Assembly (NCBI GenBank): GCA_002339265.1
Contig: DDKG01000093.1
Location: 1 to 11,963, forward strand
Length of the DNA: 11,963 nt
Direction of reading: 5' to 3'
DNA from: Massilia sp. UBA2604
GTDB lineage: Bacteria; Pseudomonadota; Gammaproteobacteria; Burkholderiales; Burkholderiaceae_D
The translations under genes and the position numbers were made by a program. Positions 6,807 to 11,963 of this stretch are shown here, in pieces (position 1 is the stretch's first letter; each line of letters starts with the position of its first letter). Under the pieces are notes generated by a model that was not told the origin of the DNA, searched no databases, and saw only the letters and a list, made by a program, of their open reading frames with translations.

Positions 6807-7071
6807 TACTTGTCCTTTTCTCTCATTTAGAAACCCAGACGTACTGTACCTCAGTCCACTGCTCGGTAGGTTTGCCATTGACCGTGCCGGGGTTGAACGT
6901 GCACTTGGCCAGCGCCGTGCGGGCCGCCTCGTCCAGCGAGGTGTCGCCGCTCGACTCGCGCAAGGCGGTGTCTCGCACCGCCCCTTCGGCGCTGACCAGG
7001 AAGCCAAGGGTCACCGTGCCTTCGATATTGCGCGCCAGCGCCTCGGCCGGGTATGTCGGCCGCTCGCAGGA
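6390..7071 (-). repeat. Diverged tandem duplication of the TonB-C-like coding segment
   Basis: Two 240-nt segments, 6390-6629 (lipoprotein gene) and 6832-7071 (3' end of the M56 gene), encode the same domain with no gaps at an offset of 442 nt. Blocks such as GCACTTGGCCAGCGCCG occur in both on the + strand. The similarity seems to continue upstream into the hydrophobic segment, where both proteins read LAGC(A/T)QT. This points to an old local duplication of the M56 3' end. Confidence 0.75.
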
Positions 7072-8094
7072 ATCGAATTGCGCGATCGGCCTATTGGCGA
7101 TGCTGTCGGTCTTGACGGTGACCGGGCTCGATGCCGGCGTCTGGGCGCAGCCGGCCAGGCCGGCCAGCGCGAAGCCCAGCACCGGGATCGCAGCTTTCCA
7201 GTTCAATGCTTCGGTATCGGGACGAACCAGGTGTTTGATGCGTGACATGAGATCTCCTCCGTTGGCCGCCTGGGCCAGGTGGTGGTTGGAGAACTGGAGT
7301 TTTTCCAGTTCGGAAAGGGCCAGGGCCAGGCGCCGCGGTTCGCCCAGCTGCCGGGCCGCGATAGCGTCGGCGATCCGTTCCCGTTCGACGCGGATGCGGC
7401 GCGAGATCCACCAGACCGCCGGGTGGTAGAACAACAGCGATTCAATGACGTTCTGGAGCAGGTTGACCAGGTAGTCGTGACGCCCGATGTGGGCCAGTTC
7501 GTGCGCCAGCAGTGCTTCCAGCAGATGCGGCGGCATCGTGGTGACCAGCGATGCCGGCACCAGCACGACCGGGCGCCACCAGCCGGCCGTGACCGGACTG
7601 GACAAGCCGTCGACGACGCGCAGGCGGACCGGACGCGCCAGGCCGAACTGGGTGGCGAGCCGGTCGACGCGCGCCTGCCACGCCGGATCGCGGGCTTCGT
7701 GCGTGGCCGCGCGCCGCACCCACAGCAGTCCGGCGATCATGCGCAGCGCCAGGAACAGCGCACACAGCGCCCAGGCGCCCACGATCCAGCCCAGGTTGCG
7801 CCGGAACATGTCGCTCCAGCCGCCGTCCTGGGCCACGCCCTCGGCGGCCCCGGCCAGCACGATCGCGAAGCCGCCCTCAAAGCCGCTGTCCCCGCTCAGG
7901 CGAATGAACAGTTCGGTCGCCGGCCATGCCAGGCACAGCAGCAGCCCGATGCAGGCGACGAGATAGCGCGTCTCCGGCCGCGCCTTGCGCAGCAGGGCGA
8001 GGGCGAGCGCGGTCTGGCAACCGACCAGCGTACCCTGCCAGCTGAAATGCACCAGCGTCCAGCCGATGGCATTGACGATCTCGGCAGCGCTCAT
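6823..8094 (-). CDS. M56 (BlaR1/MecR1-like) membrane metallopeptidase with TonB-C-like sensor domain
   Basis: The 423-residue integral membrane protein has TM segments near 11-35, 44-65 and 100-125. A cytoplasmic zinc-protease domain carries the gluzincin motif HELAH (His198, Glu199, His202), with the probable third ligand in ERERIAD (Glu239, Asp243). A final hydrophobic segment at 301-315 leads to a periplasmic domain (about 342-421). In BlaR1/MecR1 that last domain binds beta-lactams and signals the protease to inactivate BlaI; here it is a TonB C-terminal-like domain with Cys343 and Cys398, so the signal is probably not a beta-lactam bound in the classic way. The start codon overlaps the BlaI stop as ATGA, with GAGGA upstream, indicating translational coupling. 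All catalytic residues are present. The family and its pairing with BlaI are established; the ligand is unknown. Confidence 0.9.
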   Translation of the reverse strand: MSAAEIVNAIGWTLVHFSWQGTLVGCQTALALALLRKARPETRYLVACIGLLLCLAWPATELFIRLSGDSGFEGGFAIVLAGAAEGVAQDGGWSDMFRRNLGWIVGAWALCALFLALRMIAGLLWVRRAATHEARDPAWQARVDRLATQFGLARPVRLRVVDGLSSPVTAGWWRPVVLVPASLVTTMPPHLLEALLAHELAHIGRHDYLVNLLQNVIESLLFYHPAVWWISRRIRVERERIADAIAARQLGEPRRLALALSELEKLQFSNHHLAQAANGGDLMSRIKHLVRPDTEALNWKAAIPVLGFALAGLAGCAQTPASSPVTVKTDSIANRPIAQFDSCERPTYPAEALARNIEGTVTLGFLVSAEGAVRDTALRESSGDTSLDEAARTALAKCTFNPGTVNGKPTEQWTEVQYVWVSK

Positions 8095-8477
8095 CGCTTG
8101 TCCTCGTCTTTCAGCAGTTGCTCGATCTCGTCGCGTTCCTTTTTCGAGATGCCGCTTTTCAGCGCGGCCAGCACCAGCGCCTTGGCCGAGCCCGAGAAGG
8201 CGCGCTGCATCAGGTCTTGCAGCAGATTGGTCTGCAGGGCGTCGCGTTCATGGACCGGCGCATACACGTGGGAGCGTTCGCTCTCGTCGCGGCTGAGCAG
8301 TCCCTTGCCGTGCATGACCTGCATCAGGCGCAAGACCGTGGCATAGGTGACGTCGGGACGTTGCGGGAGCATCGCCTCGTGCACCTGCTTGGCGGTAGCC
8401 GCGCCGAGTGGCCACAGCACTTGCAGCAGGTCGAGTTCGGCGGGCGTGGGCTTGGGAGCGTCGGGGGAGCGCGGCAT
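8091..8477 (-). CDS. BlaI/MecI/CopY-family transcriptional repressor
   Basis: The 128-residue dimeric winged-helix repressor has its DNA-binding domain at about 10-76 (PTPAELDLLQVLWPLG, then VTYATVLRLMQVMHGKGLL as recognition helix, then SHVYAPV as wing). A C-terminal dimerisation helix region follows (about 78-125, FSGSAKALVLAAL and ISKKERDEIEQLL). These features and the length match BlaI. In characterised systems the M56 partner leads to repressor cleavage and derepression of the operon. GAGGT (8484-8488 on the complement) lies 6 nt before the ATG. It is first in an operon with the M56 and lipoprotein genes, and the palindromes immediately upstream suggest autorepression. No beta-lactamase gene is visible nearby, so resistance should not be assumed. 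Confidence 0.93.
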   Translation of the reverse strand: MPRSPDAPKPTPAELDLLQVLWPLGAATAKQVHEAMLPQRPDVTYATVLRLMQVMHGKGLLSRDESERSHVYAPVHERDALQTNLLQDLMQRAFSGSAKALVLAALKSGISKKERDEIEQLLKDEDKR

Positions 8478-8503
8478 GACATGACCTCGTCTGTTCAGGA
8501 TGA

Positions 8504-8541
8504 ATCTAGATTATCCTGTCTAGATCGCGATGTCTACATCG
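8504..8541 (-). promoter_or_regulatory. Promoter and candidate BlaI operators of the blaI-M56-lipoprotein operon
   Basis: Two palindromes lie just upstream of blaI: ATCTAGA (8504-8510) with TCTAGAT (8519-8525), and CGATGT (8528-8533) with ACATCG (8536-8541). On the - strand a -10-like GATAAT (8510-8515, 5 of 6) overlaps the first. TAGACA (8531-8536, one mismatch to TTGACA) lies in the second; its distance is 15 nt to GATAAT or 17 nt to the alternative -10 TAATCT (8508-8513). Palindromes over both promoter elements are what a repressor such as BlaI would need. The repeats are seen directly; occupancy by BlaI is inferred. Confidence 0.55.
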
Positions 8542-8596
8542 ATTCGCGCTTTCATGCGGGGCGGGTAGGGCGAGGGAATGCCGCGCTGGAGGCCGG

Positions 8597-9001
8597 TCAG
8601 GACTGGCGGGGCGCGGCGCCGAATTTCTCGATCGTTTCCAGCAGCACCCTGGCGCGGAAAGGCTTGAGAATGACGCGACTGATGTTGCGCTCGCGCAGCG
8701 CACTCAGCAGTTCAGCGGTGGCCTGCTCGGCCATGATGGCGATCGGCATCGCCTTGCCCGGCATGTCGTCGGCGCGCAGGCGGTCGATCAGGCCCAGGTC
8801 GTATTGGCGGTCGGCGCCACGACCGATGCAGTCGACGGCGACCACGGCGCCGTGGAAGGTGCGCGAGCGCAGCATGCGCAGCGCGGCGTCGTTGCTGGCC
8901 GCTTCATGCACCTGGCTCATGCCGAGGCTGCGCGCCGTTATGACCACGGTGCGGCGCAACATCGGCTCCGGTTCGACCAGCAGGATGTGGCTGTCAGGCA
9001 T
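8597..9001 (-). CDS. Receiver-only response regulator with a partly altered active site
   Basis: The 134-residue single-domain CheY-like protein reads HILLVEPEPMLRRTV at the N-terminus. Glu10 and Glu12 sit where the acidic metal-binding pair is expected. Asp57 in GAVVAVDC is the probable phosphoacceptor and Lys113 in ILKPFRA is the invariant lysine. The conserved Thr/Ser after beta-4 is replaced by Ala91 (IMAEQA), and the residue between the acidic pair is Pro, so phosphotransfer or switching may be changed. There is no output domain, so it likely acts by protein contact. The start overlaps the GAF gene stop by 8 nt, and GGAGGGA lies 7 nt upstream of the ATG. No histidine kinase is in the window. 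Confidence 0.85.
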   Translation of the reverse strand: MPDSHILLVEPEPMLRRTVVITARSLGMSQVHEAASNDAALRMLRSRTFHGAVVAVDCIGRGADRQYDLGLIDRLRADDMPGKAMPIAIMAEQATAELLSALRERNISRVILKPFRARVLLETIEKFGAAPRQS

Positions 9002-9497
9002 CGTGCTGTCCCTCCGTGCGCGTCAGTTCCATCACCGCCAGGTCGCGCAAGGTGCCGAGGATGCCCAGGTCGAGCGCGTCGAGCGTGCGCGGCCGGCGGT
9101 CGATCAGGCACAGCGTACCCAGCCGCAGGCCTGAGGGCAGGGTCAATGGCGCCCCGGCATAGAAGCGGATATGCGGCGCCCCCGTCACCAGCGGGTTGTC
9201 GGCGAAGCGCGGGTCTTGAAGCGCGTCCTCGACCACCATGACGTCGTCGCGCAGGATGGCGTGCGAACAGAAGGAGATGTCGCGGCCGGTCTCGCACACT
9301 TCGGTGCCGACTATGGCCTTGAACCACTGGCGCTCGGTATCGAGCAGCGTGACCAGGACGATCGGCATGTCGAATTCGCTGGCGGCGAATTGCGCGATCT
9401 TGTCGAAGCGTTCCTCGGGCGGGGTGTCGAGGATCAGCAAGTCGTACAGGGCGGCGAGGCGGGCGGTCTCGTTGTCGGGTTTGGCGGCAATCTGCAT
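8994..9497 (-). CDS. Stand-alone GAF domain sensor protein
   Basis: The 167-residue protein is made almost entirely of one GAF domain. It opens with ETARLAALYDLLILDTPPEERFDKI, followed by a core containing MPIVLVTLLDTERQWFKA, FCSHAIL, PHIRFYAGAPL and LGTLCLIDRRPRTL. This pattern is typical of GAF modules that usually precede histidine kinase or GGDEF domains, but no output domain follows here. It may signal to the receiver protein encoded directly downstream with an 8-nt overlap. I use the ATG at 9497; longer in-frame starts (for example 9734) would run through the dctA terminator and part of dctA. The ribosome binding site before 9497 is weak. A TATATT (9529-9534 complement) could be a -10, with no good -35. 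Confidence 0.83.
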   Translation of the reverse strand: MQIAAKPDNETARLAALYDLLILDTPPEERFDKIAQFAASEFDMPIVLVTLLDTERQWFKAIVGTEVCETGRDISFCSHAILRDDVMVVEDALQDPRFADNPLVTGAPHIRFYAGAPLTLPSGLRLGTLCLIDRRPRTLDALDLGILGTLRDLAVMELTRTEGQHDA

Positions 9498-9579
9498 CGT
9501 GGACGCGGTCGTCAATCGGGATAGGCGCAATATAGCAGACCGCTCGCAGGTATAAAACGCAGCCATAAAATGCAGGCAT

Positions 9580-9612
9580 AAAAAAACCGTGTCACGAGGA
9601 CACGGTTTTTTT
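9580..9612. terminator. Intrinsic terminator downstream of dctA
   Basis: The stem CCGTGTC (9587-9593) pairs with GACACGG (9599-9605) around a 5-nt loop, flanked by seven A residues on the left and seven T residues on the right. It lies 20 nt past the dctA stop on the - strand and isolates dctA from the GAF-receiver pair. By symmetry it would work in both directions. Confidence 0.93.
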
Positions 9613-9631
9613 GAGGACAACCAGTGAGGGA

Positions 9632-10933
9632 TTACGCCGCTTCGCGCACTTCCTTCAGGCTGTTCTGGTCTTCGACATGCACGCGGCCGCTCAACACGTC
9701 GTCCATGCGCGCCGAATCCAGTTCTTTTTCCCACTTCGACACCACGACAGTCGCGACGCCGTTGCCGATGAAGTTGGTCAGTGCGCGCGCTTCGCTCATG
9801 AAGCGGTCGATGCCGAGGATCAGCGCCATGCCGGCCACGGGAATCGTCGGCACCACGGCCAGGGTCGCGGCCAGGGTGATGAAGCCGGCGCCGGTGATGC
9901 CCGATGCGCCTTTTGAGGTCAGCATCGCCACCAGCAGGATGGTCAGTTCCTGGGTCAGGGTCAGGTCGGTATTGGTTGCCTGCGCCACGAACAGCGCCGC
10001 CATCGTCATGTAGATATTGGTGCCGTCCAGGTTGAACGAGTAGCCGGTCGGAACGACCAGGCCGACCACTGGCTTCGAGCAGCCCAGTTTTTCCAGCTTG
10101 CGCATCAGGTTCGGCAGGGCGCTTTCCGACGACGAGGTGCCCAGCACGATCAGCAGTTCTTCCTTGATGTACTTGATGAATTTGAAGATCGAGAAGCCGG
10201 TGAACTTGGCGATGGCGCCGAGCACGACGAACACGAACAGTGCGCAGGTCAGGTAGAACGAACCCATCAGCTTGGCCAGCGGCACGAGCGATTCCAGGCC
10301 GTATTTGCCGATGGTGAAGGCCATCGCGCCGAAGGCGCCGATCGGGGCGACTTTCATGACGATATTGACGATGCCGAAGATCACGTGGGCGATGTCGTCG
10401 ATGAACTTGGTCACCGGACGGCCGCGTTCGCCCATCATCGACAGTGCGAAGCCGAACAGGATCGCGATCAGCAGGACTTGCAGGATATTACCGGTTGCAA
10501 ACGCATCCACGAACGTGGTCGGGATGATGTGCATGATGAACTCGGTCGTGGTCTGGGCATGCGCATTGGTGGTGTATTGCGCAATCGAGCTCGAATCGAG
10601 GTGGGCCGGATCGACGTTGAAGCCGGCGCCCGGCTTGGCCAGGTTGGCGACGACGAGGCCGATGGCCAGTGCGAAGGTCGACACGACTTCGAAATAGATC
10701 AGCGCCTTGCCGCCGACGCGGCCGATCTTCTTCATGTCCTGCATCCCGGCGATGCCGGCGACGACGGTACAGAAGATCACGGGGGCGATGATCATCTTGA
10801 TCAGTTTGATGAAGCCGTCTCCCAATGGCTTCATCGCGGTGCCCAGTTCGGGGTAGAACACCCCCAGCAGAACGCCGAGAACAATGGCGATCAGCACCTG
10901 GACGTACAGTACTTTATAAAAAGGCTTCTTCAT
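9632..10933 (-). CDS. dctA: C4-dicarboxylate:cation symporter DctA (DAACS family)
   Basis: This inner-membrane symporter takes up succinate, fumarate and malate. The 433-residue product is the usual DctA length. It starts [20 protein letters not shown] and carries the family hallmarks: the serine-rich re-entrant loop [14 protein letters not shown] (264-277), [16 protein letters not shown] (297-312), [12 protein letters not shown] (340-351) and [20 protein letters not shown] (376-395), the last forming part of the substrate and cation site. Glutamate-type transporters of the same family are less likely given the N-terminus and overall match. The ribosome binding site before the ATG at 10933 is modest (GAAGAG). 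No dctB/dctD pair is nearby and I found no convincing sigma-54 promoter upstream. The AraC-type gene upstream on the same strand is separated by 183 nt. Confidence 0.96.
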   Translation of the reverse strand: MKKPFYKVLYVQVLIAIVLGVLLGVFYPELGTAMKPLGDGFIKLIKMIIAPVIFCTVVAGIAGMQDMKKIGRVGGKALIYFEVVSTFALAIGLVVANLAKPGAGFNVDPAHLDSSSIAQYTTNAHAQTTTEFIMHIIPTTFVDAFATGNILQVLLIAILFGFALSMMGERGRPVTKFIDDIAHVIFGIVNIVMKVAPIGAFGAMAFTIGKYGLESLVPLAKLMGSFYLTCALFVFVVLGAIAKFTGFSIFKFIKYIKEELLIVLGTSSSESALPNLMRKLEKLGCSKPVVGLVVPTGYSFNLDGTNIYMTMAALFVAQATNTDLTLTQELTILLVAMLTSKGASGITGAGFITLAATLAVVPTIPVAGMALILGIDRFMSEARALTNFIGNGVATVVVSKWEKELDSARMDDVLSGRVHVEDQNSLKEVREAA

Positions 10934-11116
10934 GGCAACTCTTCAACGAGGTTGGTGGTTGTTCCATGTTGGAGCAATCGTTCCCTGCGGGCTATTGTGG
11001 AAATCCGCATGCTGCACTGCACCAGGGCAGCGCGGAAAATCACGCACCTCAGCGGTGCAGCAGGGAGGAAGAGCGAGTGGCGTGTTTGCCATGCCACTTC
11101 TGGCAGGGAATAAGGA
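10934..11116 (-). other. 183-nt non-coding region between the AraC-type gene and dctA
   Basis: This region should hold the dctA promoter. I looked on the - strand for the sigma-54 GG-N10-GC pattern and for a strong -35/-10 pair and found neither convincingly. A small hairpin at 11044-11058 is described separately. Confidence 0.5.
11044..11058 (-). terminator. Weak hairpin, possible terminator of the AraC-type gene
   Basis: GCACC (11044-11048) pairs with GGTGC (11054-11058) around a 5-nt loop. On the - strand it is followed by GTGATTTT. The stem is only 5 bp and the T-run is short and delayed, so termination would be weak at best. Confidence 0.25.
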
Positions 11117-11963
11117 CTAGCTTGAGAGGGGCAGTGCTGCGCGGCGCCACGCGCCCGGCCCCACGCCATGACTGCGCTTGAAGACGCGGTTGAACGCCGC
11201 CTCGGACTGGTAGCCGACCGCCTCGCCGATCGCGGCAATCGGCCGCGTGTCGCGCGCCAGCCACTGCGCCGCCTGGGCCATGCGCAATTGCAGCAGCGCA
11301 TCGAGCGGCGTCGTGCCCGCCAGCTGGCGGAACAGGCGCGCGAAGGTGGCGCGCGACATGAAGCAGGCCGCGGCCAGTTCTTCCACCAGCCAGGAACGCT
11401 CCAGCTGCGCCAGCATCAGGCGCAGCGCCGGGCCCAGCCTGCGGTCGGCCAGCACCGCCAGCAGGCCGGGCGTGGTCGGGCTGTCGTCGAGCCACGCGCG
11501 CAGCAATAGCGTGAACAGCGCGCCGGACAGTTGCGCGACCACGGCGGCGGCGCCGGGGCGCGCGCTGTCGGCCTCGCTGCGCAGCATCGTCACCAGCGCC
11601 AGCAGGCCGGCGAAGTCGGGGCGCGTCGATGCCTGCACGACGATCATCGCGGGCAGCGCCGGCTGCAGGATGCGGCGCGCGCCGTCGTCGAACACGAACT
11701 GGCCGCACAGGATGCCGGTCGGCGCGCCTTCGCCGCCATTCGACAGCCGGCGCAGCGGTTCGGGGCCGGGCACATCGACCAAGGGGCGGGCCTGCTCCGG
11801 CGGCCCCGCATGCAGCCGGTGCGCGCCGCCCTGCGGGAACACAACGATGTCGCCGGCGGAGAGGACGATCCGCTCGCCCGCCGGCGTGTCGACGGCGGCT
11901 TCGCCCTCGACGATCAGGTGATAGGGCGCCACGCCGGCGCCCGCCGCGGGCTGCTCCAGCACC
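11117..11963 (-). CDS. AraC-family regulator with cupin sensor, 5'-truncated by window edge
   Basis: The visible 281 residues hold the rest of an N-terminal cupin-type sensor (APYHLIVEGEAAV, then AGDIVVFPQGGAHRL, about 12-50) and a C-terminal AraC domain with two helix-turn-helix units: about 191-212 (WLVEELAAACFMSRATFARLFR) and 241-263 (PIAAIGEAVGYQSEAAFNRVFK). Related cupin-AraC regulators run to about 300 residues or more and have roughly 40 residues before the APYHL-type strand, so the real start lies beyond 11963; the GTG at 11962 is probably an internal valine. It lies upstream of dctA in the same orientation, but a role in dctA control is only a possibility, because many regulators of this type act on a divergent neighbour, which would be outside the window. 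Confidence 0.88.
   Translation of the reverse strand, partial: VLEQPAAGAGVAPYHLIVEGEAAVDTPAGERIVLSAGDIVVFPQGGAHRLHAGPPEQARPLVDVPGPEPLRRLSNGGEGAPTGILCGQFVFDDGARRILQPALPAMIVVQASTRPDFAGLLALVTMLRSEADSARPGAAAVVAQLSGALFTLLLRAWLDDSPTTPGLLAVLADRRLGPALRLMLAQLERSWLVEELAAACFMSRATFARLFRQLAGTTPLDALLQLRMAQAAQWLARDTRPIAAIGEAVGYQSEAAFNRVFKRSHGVGPGAWRRAALPLSS

Noticed and set aside
6807..7007. 67-residue N-terminal extension of the TonB-C-like lipoprotein
   Set aside because: It would overlap the end of the M56 gene in another frame and bury the signal peptide. The ATG at 6806 has a good ribosome binding site and places the lipobox correctly.
6823..8477. A beta-lactam resistance module
   Set aside because: BlaI and M56 proteins are present, but the penicillin-binding sensor domain is absent and no beta-lactamase or PBP2a-like gene lies in the window.
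9498..9734. 79-residue N-terminal extension of the GAF protein
   Set aside because: It would require translation through the dctA terminator hairpin and dctA coding sequence. The sequence before the ATG at 9497 has no GAF-like content.
10934..11116. A sigma-54 promoter for dctA
   Set aside because: I looked for GG-N10-GC elements on the - strand. Near matches such as the CTGGTGCAGTGCAGC stretch have wrong spacing, and no dctBD genes are nearby.

Overview
The window is a GC-rich stretch of chromosome with densely packed genes. The protein sequences (two-subunit ScoA/ScoB CoA-transferase, DctA, a PAS-LuxR regulator, a BlaI/M56 pair with a TonB-type C-terminus, cupin-type AraC) look like a betaproteobacterium, most likely Burkholderiales and plausibly Oxalobacteraceae (Massilia/Duganella-like). 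That placement is a judgement from familiarity with these families; no search was run. No rRNA, tRNA, insertion sequence, phage integrase or CRISPR array is visible.

Layout. (1) 1-4207, + strand: the end of an exopolysaccharide locus. It holds a glycosyltransferase cut by the window edge, a MOP-type polysaccharide flippase starting 1 nt after it, a 219-nt gap with an inverted repeat, a Wzz/GumC-type chain-length protein without a kinase domain, and a small two-helix membrane protein of the superinfection-immunity family. (2) 4204-4803, - strand: a PAS-LuxR regulator converging on the small membrane protein with a shared CTAA stop. It is divergent from (3) scoA-scoB (4930-6300, + strand), a succinyl-CoA:3-ketoacid CoA-transferase, and two dyad sequences lie in the divergent gap. 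(4) A bidirectional terminator at 6318-6348 separates scoB from (5) a three-gene - strand operon (8477 to 6366): BlaI-type repressor, M56/BlaR1-type membrane metallopeptidase whose periplasmic sensor is a TonB C-terminal-like domain, and a small lipoprotein carrying a second copy of that domain. (6) 8597-9497, - strand: a GAF protein and a receiver-only response regulator overlapping by 8 nt. (7) dctA (9632-10933, - strand), with a strong terminator at 9580-9612, preceded by the 3' part of an AraC-family regulator (11117-window end, - strand).

How the genes work together. Region 1 builds and exports a surface polysaccharide. scoAB with its divergent regulator activates acetoacetate as its CoA thioester, linking ketone-body or PHB turnover to acetyl-CoA, and DctA imports succinate, fumarate and malate. 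The most unusual part is region 5: a BlaI/BlaR1-like switch in which the beta-lactam-sensing domain is replaced by a TonB-C-like domain with a conserved cysteine pair, followed by a lipoprotein that appears to be a duplicated copy of the sensor. What it senses cannot be told from sequence.
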